The notes beneath the pieces were generated by a model. The model was given only the letters and a program-made list of their open reading frames with translations. It was not told where the DNA came from and searched no databases. Positions 56,169-64,000 of a stretch of 64,000 bases of DNA are shown here, piece after piece; position 1 is the stretch's first letter; each line of letters opens with the position of its first letter. Both the position numbers and the translations under genes were made by a program. This stretch comes from Leptospira sp. 96542 (lineage in GTDB: Bacteria > Spirochaetota > Leptospiria > Leptospirales > Leptospiraceae): assembly GCA_029310945.1 (NCBI GenBank), contig JARJFC010000017.1, forward strand, positions 1 to 64,000. The letters are read 5' to 3'.

Positions 56169-57051
56169 TTTTCGGAAACAACCATTCAATCCTTTTCCAA
56201 AAAAGGTGAATCGGAGTGTGCTCCGTCTTTTTTTTGGCAAAATTTATTTTCAATCTAGGCGTTATTTTGTTTGGTTTTCGGAACGCAAATTATTTGCCAA
56301 AAAAAAAGTAGAAACGAGCTTAATTGAGAAAGATTTCCATTTTATCATCTTTAAGCATAGTTCTCCCATTTATCGCAAATTGAAAGATGTTCCGATGTAC
56401 CTTCAAGAAAATAAGAAAGTAAACTTATCGATCGCCATAAAACAGTTAAATGGAATTCTTTTGGAACCGAACCAAGTATTTTCTTTTTGGTTTTTGGTTG
56501 GCAAACCTACAAAAAGAAAAGGTTACCTTCCTGGAATGCAATTAAAGAATGGAGGGTTTGTCGAAAGAACTGGTGGTGGACTTTGTCAAATGGCAAATTT
56601 GATCTATTGGATGAGTTTGCACACTCCTCTAACAATCAAAGAAAGATGGAGGCATAGTTTTGATATTTTTCCTGACACCAACCGAACTCTCCCTTTTGGG
56701 TCGGGTGCTACATTGTCTTATAATTACATTGATTTACAGATTAAAAATGAAACCAAACAACCATTTATACTGAAATTATGGATTGATGATACAGAATTAA
56801 ATGGTGAATGGAGAACAGACCTGGAAATTCCATTTAAATATTCAATCTACGAATCTAACCACACCTTCCATGCTGAACCTTGGGGTGGTTATACGAGACG
56901 CAATACCATTCGTAGAAAGATCATTTCAAAAATTACGAACCAAATTGTGAAAGACCATTTGGTAACAGAAAATATCGCTTGGATGATGTATGAACCTCTC
57001 CTCTCGAAGAACGATTCAAGTTTTGACAATAAAAATCGAAATGAAACGTAA
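56158..57051 (+). CDS. VanW family protein
   Basis: A 297-residue protein carrying the VanW domain in its second half: NQVFSFWFLVGKPTKRKGY, LPGMQLKNGGF and GGGLCQMANLIYWM. VanW occurs in VanB-type glycopeptide-resistance clusters and more widely, and its biochemical role is not established. ATG 56158 overlaps the end of the upstream gene by 11 bases. The frame is open far upstream, but that part lies over the previous gene. The next gene, a VanX-like dipeptidase, starts three bases after its stop. Confidence 0.85.
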   Translation: MGFSFRKQPFNPFPKKVNRSVLRLFFGKIYFQSRRYFVWFSERKLFAKKKVETSLIEKDFHFIIFKHSSPIYRKLKDVPMYLQENKKVNLSIAIKQLNGILLEPNQVFSFWFLVGKPTKRKGYLPGMQLKNGGFVERTGGGLCQMANLIYWMSLHTPLTIKERWRHSFDIFPDTNRTLPFGSGATLSYNYIDLQIKNETKQPFILKLWIDDTELNGEWRTDLEIPFKYSIYESNHTFHAEPWGGYTRRNTIRRKIISKITNQIVKDHLVTENIAWMMYEPLLSKNDSSFDNKNRNET

Positions 57052-57054
57052 TCC

Positions 57055-57756
57055 ATGAGAATCATTATAAAATTCATTTATTCCAAATTCGTGTTACTAT
57101 TCTTGTCTTTTGGAATTTCAATCAATTTCCTTTTTGCACAGAAAAAGTCAGATAAACTCATTGTTTTAGATAAACTGGCCTACGAACAAACGATACAAAG
57201 GGATCCCAATCGGGAGCTGATCAACTTAGAAACAATTCCAGACATCGTTTTGTCTATCAAATATGCAACTCCGAACAATTTCACAGGGCAAGTGATTTAT
57301 GGCCAAGCGAGAGCCTATGCAAGAAAACCTTTGGCCAATGCACTTAAAAAGGCTCAAATGGAGTTTTTAAAACTTGGCTACACCATACAAATTTTCGATG
57401 CTTACAGGCCTTACCGAGCCACTGTTTTATTTTATGAAATCATCAAGGACACTCGTTACGTTGCTTCTCCCAAAACTGGATCAAAACATAATAAAGGTTG
57501 TGCGATCGATTTGACATTGGTAGATAAAAATACAAAACAAGAATTGAAAATGCCTACAGATTATGATGCCTTTCAGAAAGCTGCTTGGGCAAATGCTCCC
57601 GTTTCTGATCCTGAAGCCAAAAAGAACCGCCAAACTTTGATTCAAGTTTTAAGCCAATTTGGATTTCGAGTGAACCAATCGGAATGGTGGCATTTCGATT
57701 TTCTGGAATGTCCAAATTATGAAGTTTTGGACATTCCTTTTGAAGAATTGGAGTAG
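57055..57756 (+). CDS. D-alanyl-D-alanine dipeptidase (VanX/DdpX, M15)
   Basis: A 233-residue exported enzyme with a signal peptide (residues 1 to about 28, ending FLFAQ). Zinc and catalytic residues are visible: AYRPYRA with R118, the S-x-H-x-x-G-x-A-x-D motif SKHNKGCAID with H145 and D152, and SEWWHFDF with E210 and H213. VanX-type enzymes hydrolyse D-Ala-D-Ala, for resistance or for recycling peptidoglycan. The signal peptide implies a periplasmic recycling or remodelling role, unlike cytosolic VanX. Confidence 0.92.
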   Translation: MRIIIKFIYSKFVLLFLSFGISINFLFAQKKSDKLIVLDKLAYEQTIQRDPNRELINLETIPDIVLSIKYATPNNFTGQVIYGQARAYARKPLANALKKAQMEFLKLGYTIQIFDAYRPYRATVLFYEIIKDTRYVASPKTGSKHNKGCAIDLTLVDKNTKQELKMPTDYDAFQKAAWANAPVSDPEAKKNRQTLIQVLSQFGFRVNQSEWWHFDFLECPNYEVLDIPFEELE

Positions 57757-57760
57757 GGTG

Positions 57761-58780
57761 TCAGTCTAGGTTGATGTACTCTTCTGGATCGAGAGGTGCG
57801 TCAAGTCCAGTACGCACTTCATAATGTACGTGAGCCCCCGTTGCCTTTCCTGTTTGTCCCACAAGTGCAATCTTATCTCCCCGCCTGACTCGGTCTCCAG
57901 GGTTCACCAAAATTTGAGAGCAGTGACCATAGAGAGTAAAAAATCCGTTTTCGTGGTTGATCCGAACTGATTTTCCAAGCCCACCCACAGCCGTGTCTAC
58001 GGCAATCACACCAGGGCCCGTGGCATAAATGGGAGTGCCTTCTCCTGCCGCAAAGTCAATGCCTGAGTGGTATTCTCCCACAGGCAAGATCCCGAAAGGG
58101 TCACTTCTATATCCGAAGGTGGACGTTACAACACCCACCCCCGGTTTTAAGGGGCGACCCCTCGGCATGGAATAAAAAATACTCTCTCTCATCGAAAGGT
58201 AGTCGATGGCATTTTGGAAATTGGGAACCAAGTTCTCAAGCCGAACCCCAAACTTAGTATAAGTCGAAACCACTTGTTGGAAGAGGAGTAGATTGGAATC
58301 GAGTTCCGCAGAATCCCGGCGAAATTCCTCTTTTTGGAGGTAGTCTTGGGTGATCATTTCCTTCTCTGGAATCTCTTCCCAGGCAAGCAAATTCAAAGAT
58401 TCCGCTGTGGATTCCAGTTCTTTTACCGAATCCTGTAAGTCTTTTGAGAGGAGGTCATAGAACAAAAAAGATACCAATTGGGTCTCTGTCTTTTTTTCCA
58501 AAGAGAGATTTCTCTCAAAAAAGAACGAAAAATAGACCAAAAAGGAGAAGGAAAGGAGGATGAGTGCTAGGAATAACCCGAAAAGGAAGCCCAGCATTCC
58601 CAAACTGAGTTCAATTTGGAGGAGAGCTTTCTCGTCATTTGGAATGAGAACAAAACTCACCTTCTCCCTTCCCAGTGCTTGCCACTTCTGGAATCGCTTT
58701 TTCCAGCGTAGGTGGGCGATTTGGAGCCTTTCGAGTGCGGTGTTTACGTAAGTTTCTGCCAAGGTTTGTGTTTCTGCCAA
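57761..58780 (-). CDS. M23 (LytM-type) peptidase with membrane anchor
   Basis: A 339-residue protein. One membrane helix (about 57-85) follows a cytoplasmic N-terminus, then a coiled-coil stretch, then an M23 domain with the zinc ligands H238 and D242 (YHSGIDF), H286 (YGHCSQ) and H319 (GAHVHYEVR). All active-site residues are present, so it should cleave peptidoglycan cross-links rather than act only as an activator. Its 5' end faces pcnB. Confidence 0.92.
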   Translation of the reverse strand: MAETQTLAETYVNTALERLQIAHLRWKKRFQKWQALGREKVSFVLIPNDEKALLQIELSLGMLGFLFGLFLALILLSFSFLVYFSFFFERNLSLEKKTETQLVSFLFYDLLSKDLQDSVKELESTAESLNLLAWEEIPEKEMITQDYLQKEEFRRDSAELDSNLLLFQQVVSTYTKFGVRLENLVPNFQNAIDYLSMRESIFYSMPRGRPLKPGVGVVTSTFGYRSDPFGILPVGEYHSGIDFAAGEGTPIYATGPGVIAVDTAVGGLGKSVRINHENGFFTLYGHCSQILVNPGDRVRRGDKIALVGQTGKATGAHVHYEVRTGLDAPLDPEEYINLD

Positions 58781-58828
58781 TTTTTACTTGCCCATGCCTT
58801 TTTTCAGGGGAAAGTGGATGAATCCAAT

Positions 58829-60301
58829 ATGTTTAAATTTCTCACTTCTCTTTTCAGAAAGAAAGCCGACTCTGTCGATTCCTTTTTGGTGTATCCCGAG
58901 GGAAAGAGATACTATCGAGAAACCCACTCCATCCGAAGAGCCAATATCGATGAAGATGCCATCAAGATCATCAATCGATTGAACAAGTTTCGTTACAAGG
59001 CTTACTTAGTAGGAGGAGGGGTTAGAGATCTGCTTATGGGCAAACGCCCGAAAGATTTTGATATCGTGACTAGCGCCACGCCCAACCAAATCAAAAGGGT
59101 CTTCAATAACTGCCGTATCATTGGAAAACGATTTAAAATTGTACATATCATTTTTAAAGGCAAAATTATTGAGGTATCTACCTTCCGTTCCTTACCCGAA
59201 CACAGGTTAGAAAAACACAAAGCAGAAAACGATTATCTCATCAAACGAGACAACTCCTTCGGAACAGCAAAGGAAGACGCGGCAAGACGCGACTTTACCA
59301 TCAATTCATTGTTTTACGACCCAAAGAACGATTCCATTTTGGATTACGTGGGTGGGTTCGAAGACATCCAAAAGAAAATTGTGCGAGTGATCGGCGATCC
59401 TGATATTTCTTTTAAAGAAGATCCCGTTCGTATGTTACGTGCCGTTAAATTTTCAGTGTTACTCGGTCTTGATATCGAGAAAAAAACCAAACTGGCAATT
59501 AAAAAGAACCGTTTGGAAATGGAAAAATCTAGCTCCGCAAGATTACTCGAAGAATACAATAAGATGTTTCGCACTTGGAAAACATCTCTTATTTTCCAGG
59601 GTCTCGCAGAAAACCATTTACTCGAAGTTTTGTACAAAGAACCTGTTGATAAACTGAAAAAAAACGACCCAGAATGGAGAGAACATTTCCTCGAAACTCC
59701 ACTTGGCAGACGTTTGGCCATCACAGATCAGTTGTTATCTGCCCGTGAAGAAATGACTCCCGCCATTTTTTATTCATTAATATTTTACGACATTGTTCGT
59801 GAAATATTCGAGAACGAAAATGGGCATTTGGCACACAATATCAAAGAAGGTTTACAACCTGTTTTTGAACGAATGGGCATTCCAAAAAGGGAACAGGACA
59901 ATCTGGTTAAAATTTTCATAAGCCAACCTCGTTTCCTTGTGACGGATGATGAGAAGGAAAGACAAAACTCCTTCTTTAAGAAGAAAGACTATTTTTATGA
60001 TGCCTTCATGGTGTATAAAATTGTAGCCATTTCCGAAAACAATGAGGCTGCCGTACAGAGTGCTTTCTTTTGGGAAATTTCCCTAAGGCAAAGACCAAAA
60101 CCGGACTCTCATCAGTTTGGGCAGCAAAACCGTAAAAAAGACAAAAAAAGGCCACCCCGTAAAAAAGGCCGTGATCGGCGTGGAGGCGGTGGGCAAAACC
60201 AATCTCAAAGACCGATAGCAAATGAGGAAAACCAGGCAAGGGAAGTGAATGCACCCGAACCAGGTGAACAAACGAGCGGATCCGATTCGGTAGAATCGTA
60301 A
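58829..60301 (+). CDS. pcnB: Poly(A) polymerase / CCA-adding-type nucleotidyltransferase PcnB
   Basis: The nucleotidyltransferase head has [20 protein letters not shown] with the acidic pair, then [12 protein letters not shown] and the PcnB neck. The last 60 residues are a basic, Gly/Arg/Gln-rich and finally acidic tail typical of PcnB-like proteins rather than tRNA CCA-adding enzymes. Its role is mRNA 3' polyadenylation and turnover. ATG 58829 is chosen; GTG 58814, close after AGGGGA, is an in-frame alternative. A terminator follows. Confidence 0.85.
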   Translation: MFKFLTSLFRKKADSVDSFLVYPEGKRYYRETHSIRRANIDEDAIKIINRLNKFRYKAYLVGGGVRDLLMGKRPKDFDIVTSATPNQIKRVFNNCRIIGKRFKIVHIIFKGKIIEVSTFRSLPEHRLEKHKAENDYLIKRDNSFGTAKEDAARRDFTINSLFYDPKNDSILDYVGGFEDIQKKIVRVIGDPDISFKEDPVRMLRAVKFSVLLGLDIEKKTKLAIKKNRLEMEKSSSARLLEEYNKMFRTWKTSLIFQGLAENHLLEVLYKEPVDKLKKNDPEWREHFLETPLGRRLAITDQLLSAREEMTPAIFYSLIFYDIVREIFENENGHLAHNIKEGLQPVFERMGIPKREQDNLVKIFISQPRFLVTDDEKERQNSFFKKKDYFYDAFMVYKIVAISENNEAAVQSAFFWEISLRQRPKPDSHQFGQQNRKKDKKRPPRKKGRDRRGGGGQNQSQRPIANEENQAREVNAPEPGEQTSGSDSVES

Positions 60302-60305
60302 ATGG

Positions 60306-60342
60306 AAAAAAGGTAAGGAATCAAACCCTTACCTTTTTTTTT
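60306..60342 (+). terminator. Intrinsic terminator after pcnB
   Basis: AAAAGGTAAGG (60308-60318) and CCTTACCTTTT (60327-60337) pair perfectly with an 8-base loop and lead into a T-run. Confidence 0.9.
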
Positions 60343-60373
60343 GAAAATTTTTTAGTCTGATCTTTCCTAAGCT

Positions 60374-61642
60374 ATGTTCCAAGCACAGACAAAAGTATTA
60401 CTCCTAGAAGATGATCCGACAATTTCCATTTTTTACAGTGGAATTCTCCGAAAAAATGGTATGGATGTGACTAGTTTCGCAGGTATAAAAGTTGCACTCG
60501 AATATCTAAATGCCAACTCGTTTTTATCGGAAGATATCATCATTACCGACTTGCAGTTGCCAGATGGCAGAGCACTCGAGTTTGTAAAACAAGTTCGCAA
60601 GATAAACAAAAAAGTTCCCATTTTTGTTATCACTTCGACTGATGATCCAAAAACCATCATAGAAGTGATGAAAGAGAATGTCCAAGAATACATCATCAAA
60701 CCAGCCATACCAGAAGACATCCTCGCCAAAATAGAATACCATTTATCCAAAAAGGAAGTGGAATACCAGAATACCATTTTTGAAAAAGAAAAAATCATCT
60801 CTCTCGAAAAACTTTTGGATTGGTACAGTTACAAAAACCAAAGGCTACAGAATGGCGAAAACGAAACGCAGGACTTGCATAAAAACCTTTTCCATGTTTT
60901 ACGTGCCAGTCTCTCTCAAGGTGCTGGGTTTGGTATCCTTGTGCAGATCATTGACATCATCAAGGGGATGGAAAAAACGCCCGAAGGGAATTATATTCTC
61001 CAAAAAGAAATCTTAGACATTTTGGAAGAGAACTCTAATTATTCGAAAAAAATTTTGGATATGTTCACAGAAATTGAAGATGTCATTTTTGACCGTGTGC
61101 CCATTGAAATCACAACACCAAAACAAATTTTACAAGATTTAAGCACAATCAAAAAGGATATGAGCGAACTCCTTCTTCTCAAAAACCAAAGTTTTGTGAT
61201 GGGGGAATTCGACCCAAAACACTTGGAATCCCACTCAATCCAATGGAATGGGAAATACTTCCATAAGGTATTTTACGAATTACTCTTGAATGCAATGCGA
61301 TTTTCAAAGGCTTCGAGTAAAATTTATTCGATGTTTCTATCTTCCAAAGAGGGCTTTCGGATTTCTATCATCAATTCATTGGGAGATGGTGATCAATTGC
61401 AGGATGGGATCCCCAATGAATATGCAGATTTGATTTTTGAACCTTTCTTTCGTTTGAATAAAAATATTTATGAAAAGTATGGTTCACTCGATTTTGGAAT
61501 TGGTCTGAGTTTTGTGAGAGAAACCATACAAAAATTTGGAGGGACAATTTCTGTATTTAATATTTTGGACCATACGGTTGGGAACAAAGATCCCAAAATA
61601 GAATTTCGAATCTTTTTGCCGTATCATTCTTCTGAAAAATGA
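60374..61642 (+). CDS. Response regulator-histidine kinase-type hybrid (REC + HATPase)
   Basis: A 422-residue soluble protein. An N-terminal receiver (about residues 1-125) has the acidic pair in LLEDD, the phospho-Asp segment IITDLQLPDG and the Lys in YIIKPA. The C-terminal half contains an HATPase-type domain with the N-box LLNAMRFSKAS and G-box DFGIGLSF. A helical part between them has LHKNLFHVLRASL, a possible but atypical phospho-acceptor His region. Receiver-first, kinase-last is the layout of orphan phosphorelay proteins. Its end overlaps the convergent thiL by 19 bases. Confidence 0.85.
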   Translation: MFQAQTKVLLLEDDPTISIFYSGILRKNGMDVTSFAGIKVALEYLNANSFLSEDIIITDLQLPDGRALEFVKQVRKINKKVPIFVITSTDDPKTIIEVMKENVQEYIIKPAIPEDILAKIEYHLSKKEVEYQNTIFEKEKIISLEKLLDWYSYKNQRLQNGENETQDLHKNLFHVLRASLSQGAGFGILVQIIDIIKGMEKTPEGNYILQKEILDILEENSNYSKKILDMFTEIEDVIFDRVPIEITTPKQILQDLSTIKKDMSELLLLKNQSFVMGEFDPKHLESHSIQWNGKYFHKVFYELLLNAMRFSKASSKIYSMFLSSKEGFRISIINSLGDGDQLQDGIPNEYADLIFEPFFRLNKNIYEKYGSLDFGIGLSFVRETIQKFGGTISVFNILDHTVGNKDPKIEFRIFLPYHSSEK

Positions 61643-62559
61643 AGAAACCCTTTTGCATGGGGGAAAAATTCGGCTCCATTTTCAAGGAATTGTAATCCAG
61701 GTTTTCCTTTTTGGAAATTGCCAATTTTATGTATGGGAACGTTTACAATTTTTTTTGGTAGTTCCTCATTGGATAAAAACAAAAGTTCCAATTCTTCCCC
61801 CGAAGTGATGCACCCAGAAATTCCAATTTCTAGTTTTGCCGCGGGGTGGAGGGGGATGTCTTCGATACGGATCCTCAATTTTCCTTTGGATGCGAGGCAA
61901 AGCCTCTCTGCATCTTGGACAAGGCCGTCGGTTATATCCATACAAGCGTTGATTTTGTAACCAAGCAGATGTTTTACGAGATTTGCTCTCGATTTCGGTT
62001 GTAAGTGTTTTTTTATGGCTTCGTTTTGGGATTTTTTCTCTTTATTTTGTTTGAGGGTCTGGAAACCAAGTTCGGATAACCCCAAATTGCCTGTGACATA
62101 CAAATTGTCTCCATGTTTTCCTCCCGATCGAAGCCAGGGTTTTTTGACCCTTCCTAAAACAGTGAGGCTCAAAGTTGTGGTTTGGGAGTAAAAAGTATCC
62201 CCACCCACAAGGGACATTTTGTAATCTCTGAGTTTTTTTCGCAAAGTCTTCGAAAAACGTTCCACCCAAGTTCTTTTTTGGGAAATCTTGGATAGCCCTA
62301 GGTTCAGAAAACAGTAATCAGGCACACCCCCAGATGCGGAAATGTCAGAAACATTTACCTCAATGAGTTTGATGGCGAGATCCTCAGGGCTCGACCATTC
62401 ATGGAGAAAATGGGTGCCTTCAGAGAGGGAATCGGTAGTGACAAGCCGGCCAGGCTTTAGATAATAACAATCATCCTCAGGGGGAACCAGCTTTCCGAAT
62501 AGGGTTTTTAAGATTTCTGACTCTTTCAACGGTAAGTCCCAATAAATTTGTTTGACCAA
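61624..62559 (-). CDS. thiL: Thiamine-monophosphate kinase ThiL
   Basis: This enzyme phosphorylates thiamine monophosphate to the active diphosphate. Family motifs are present: [27 protein letters not shown] and MDITDGL. The length of 311 residues is usual. No other thiamine gene lies nearby, and no THI riboswitch is visible in the short upstream gap to rplM. Confidence 0.93.
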   Translation of the reverse strand: MVKQIYWDLPLKESEILKTLFGKLVPPEDDCYYLKPGRLVTTDSLSEGTHFLHEWSSPEDLAIKLIEVNVSDISASGGVPDYCFLNLGLSKISQKRTWVERFSKTLRKKLRDYKMSLVGGDTFYSQTTTLSLTVLGRVKKPWLRSGGKHGDNLYVTGNLGLSELGFQTLKQNKEKKSQNEAIKKHLQPKSRANLVKHLLGYKINACMDITDGLVQDAERLCLASKGKLRIRIEDIPLHPAAKLEIGISGCITSGEELELLFLSNEELPKKIVNVPIHKIGNFQKGKPGLQFLENGAEFFPHAKGFLHFSEE

Positions 62560-62606
62560 GGGTGAAAACCGAAAATCCTGACAGAAAAGAGGAAAATCTC
62601 GTACTT

Positions 62607-63059
62607 ATGGAACTATTGTCTAAAGCCCACAAGACCCCTTCTTTGAAAAAAGAAGCGATAGAAAAACAATGGTATGTTGTGGACGCAACTGATAAGACTC
62701 TCGGACGCCTTGCAAGCCAAGTTGCCTCCAGACTCCGTGGCAAACACAAAGCCATCTTCACACCCAATCAAGATTGCGGTGACAACATCATCATCATCAA
62801 TGCAGCAAAAGTGGCAGTCACTGGCCGCAAACGCGAACAAAAAATCTACTACCACCACTCAAGATACCCAGGTGGTATGACAGCAATTGCTTTCCACAAA
62901 CTCATCCAAGAAAATCCAGAAAGGATTCTTATGGAAGCAGTGAAGGGAATGTTACCTAAATCTAAGTTAGGTGACCAGATGCTTCGAAATTGTAGGGTAT
63001 TCGCTGGAGGAGAGCACAATCTAGGTGCCCAAAAGCCACTTAAATTGGAGATCAAATAA
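62607..63059 (+). CDS. rplM: 50S ribosomal protein L13
   Basis: A 150-residue protein with the L13 signature [18 protein letters not shown], followed by [19 protein letters not shown] and the C-terminal [11 protein letters not shown]. It begins at ATG 62607; the in-frame GTG 62562 would add an N-terminal extension that L13 does not need. It is followed by rpsI after two bases, the universal rplM-rpsI pair. Confidence 0.96.
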   Translation: MELLSKAHKTPSLKKEAIEKQWYVVDATDKTLGRLASQVASRLRGKHKAIFTPNQDCGDNIIIINAAKVAVTGRKREQKIYYHHSRYPGGMTAIAFHKLIQENPERILMEAVKGMLPKSKLGDQMLRNCRVFAGGEHNLGAQKPLKLEIK

Positions 63060-63061
63060 TT

Positions 63062-63457
63062 ATGGCGCAAAAATCAATTTGGGCAGTTGGCCGACGAAAA
63101 ACATCTGTTGCACGAGCAAGAATTGCTTCTGGTTCTGGAAAAATCACAGTAAACCAAAAAGATGTGAAAGATTATCTTAAAAACGGTGACCACTTGGTAA
63201 AAAGAGCCCTTGAGCCGCTTTTTATTTTGGAAGCTCGTGATAAATACGATATTCTACTCAATGTTTCTGGTGGTGGTGTGATGGGGCAAGTGGGTGCAAT
63301 CCGACATGCTGTTGCCCGCGCTCTTGTTGCCTTCAACGAAGCACTGAAGCCAGCCCTCAAAAAAGAAGGTTTCCTCACACGAGACAATCGTATGGTGGAA
63401 AGGAAAAAATACGGTCTCCACAAAGCGAGACGTGGGACTCAGTTCTCAAAACGTTAG
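63062..63457 (+). CDS. rpsI: 30S ribosomal protein S9
   Basis: A 131-residue protein with the S9 signature [19 protein letters not shown] and the C-terminal basic tail [11 protein letters not shown], whose final SKR contacts the ribosomal P site. It is the second gene of the rplM-rpsI operon. Confidence 0.97.
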   Translation: MAQKSIWAVGRRKTSVARARIASGSGKITVNQKDVKDYLKNGDHLVKRALEPLFILEARDKYDILLNVSGGGVMGQVGAIRHAVARALVAFNEALKPALKKEGFLTRDNRMVERKKYGLHKARRGTQFSKR

Positions 63458-63489
63458 TTTTTCATTCCTCTTTTTTTAGTTACAAAATT

Positions 63490-63513
63490 GCCTCCTTTGG
63501 GAGGCTTTTTTTT
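63490..63513 (+). terminator. Intrinsic terminator of rplM-rpsI
   Basis: GCCTCC (63490-63495) and GGAGGC (63500-63505) pair over a 4-base loop and lead into a run of about nine T residues. Confidence 0.9.
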
Positions 63514-63528
63514 TACCCTGGAGGGTTT

Positions 63529-64000
63529 ATGAATTTGTTCTTTTATTACACGGCCTTTGCCACGGGCACCCTCGCAGGCAGTAGCTTTTTGTACTCAGTA
63601 GTCATTTTTAGCCAAACCTTAGAGGGAGGCAGGGGTTTTTCTGGCCTTGTGTTTTTATTTCTCTTCCTTCCTTTTCCACTGATCTTTTTATACACGGGTT
63701 ATCTTTTGGATCGGTTTTCCAAAAAATGGGTGTTACTCGTATTCCAATCCTTACATTTACTTGCATCCCTATCTATCTTTCTATTTGAATCTGAAATACG
63801 AAATCTACCTTACCTTTTGTTAGGTGTCGCATTTATGAACGGAATTGGAATGACAACGGTTTTACCTGGACGAATGGCCATCTTAAAAGAAATCACAGAG
63901 CCCCATCGTTTGGTTTTCCACACAATCGCTGGAAATTTGCTCCTCATTTTTTCCTTTGGGATGAGTCCACTGGCAGTAGGTTATTTGCGAGAGAGTTTGG
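63529..64000 (+). CDS. MFS-type transporter, N-terminal part (runs off window)
   Basis: ATG 63529, with GGAGG at 63520-63524, opens a frame that stays open to the window end (157 codons). The product is highly hydrophobic with about four or five membrane helices. The loop LDRFSKKWVLL after the second helix matches the DRxGRR-like signature of major facilitator transporters. Further helices with GVAFMNGIGMTTVLPGRMA agree with this fold. Substrate and full length are unknown. Confidence 0.75.
   Translation, partial: MNLFFYYTAFATGTLAGSSFLYSVVIFSQTLEGGRGFSGLVFLFLFLPFPLIFLYTGYLLDRFSKKWVLLVFQSLHLLASLSIFLFESEIRNLPYLLLGVAFMNGIGMTTVLPGRMAILKEITEPHRLVFHTIAGNLLLIFSFGMSPLAVGYLRESL

Overview
The window reads as chromosomal DNA of a spirochaete of the family Leptospiraceae, most likely a Leptospira and perhaps a saprophytic one. 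The base composition is AT-leaning, and there are many short lipoproteins with loose spirochaetal lipoboxes. A DUF1577/PilZ protein, a small Cys-rich lipoprotein, a class III nucleotide cyclase and an ahpC-sufB pair fit the same lineage. Genus and species are inferred from protein character only. No prophage, insertion sequence or CRISPR array is visible. Most of it is ordinary core genome with some accessory spots.

Layout. 1-9.2 kb: the 5' half of a tRNA-fMet, a GAF-GGDEF diguanylate cyclase, a tandem retropepsin-like lipoprotein, mnmA, an unusual ATP-grasp/FMN-dehydrogenase fusion, a PilZ protein, an RluA-type pseudouridine synthase and a solitary DNA methyltransferase. 9.2-18.1 kb: small lipoproteins, a catalytic plus a non-catalytic M16 peptidase, a metallo-beta-lactamase-fold hydrolase, an O-methyltransferase, a periplasmic protein and a cell-wall amidase. 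18.1-26.4 kb: tRNA-Leu(CAA), a hot-dog thioesterase, a long disordered protein with duplicated helical ends, an ABC-F ATPase, a peroxiredoxin with a PerR-like box over its promoter, sufB, and a PQQ-type sugar dehydrogenase. 26.4-35.2 kb: an LTA-synthase-like phosphotransferase, a sterol-desaturase-family hydroxylase, rlmN, a Cys-rich lipoprotein, a GT39-type glycosyltransferase and a chemoreceptor.

35.4-43.5 kb is a complete six-gene alternative complex III operon (actA-F, quinol oxidation to cytochrome c), followed by a lipoprotein and a strong terminator. 43.5-45.4 kb is a decaying accessory patch: a TetR-family pseudogene, a marR gene with a perfect 12-bp palindrome on its promoter and a partner membrane protein, and another gene remnant. 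45.4-54.9 kb: nucleotide cyclase, a UPF1/DNA2-type helicase coupled to a TPR protein, a 51-residue gene with an ideal ribosome-binding site, a dienoyl-CoA-isomerase-like crotonase, an Lgt paralogue, DoxX, an intergenic repeat locus, a DJ-1/PfpI protein, a Crp/Fnr regulator and a discoidin-like lipoprotein. 54.9-64 kb: a multi-pass membrane protein, a vanW-vanX pair, an M23 peptidase, pcnB, a response-regulator/kinase hybrid, thiL, rplM-rpsI and the start of an MFS transporter.

Themes: envelope and peptidoglycan remodelling (amidase, VanX, VanW, M23, LTA-synthase-like, Lgt), peroxide defence (PerR box, peroxiredoxin, SufB), aerobic respiration (ACIII), tRNA/rRNA modification (mnmA, rluA-type, rlmN, pcnB), and three genes whose ribosome-binding sites lie inside hairpins. 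The strongest candidates for something undescribed are the ATP-grasp/FMN fusion, the tandem retropepsin, the repeat locus at 51.5-51.7 kb and the ribosome-binding-site hairpins.
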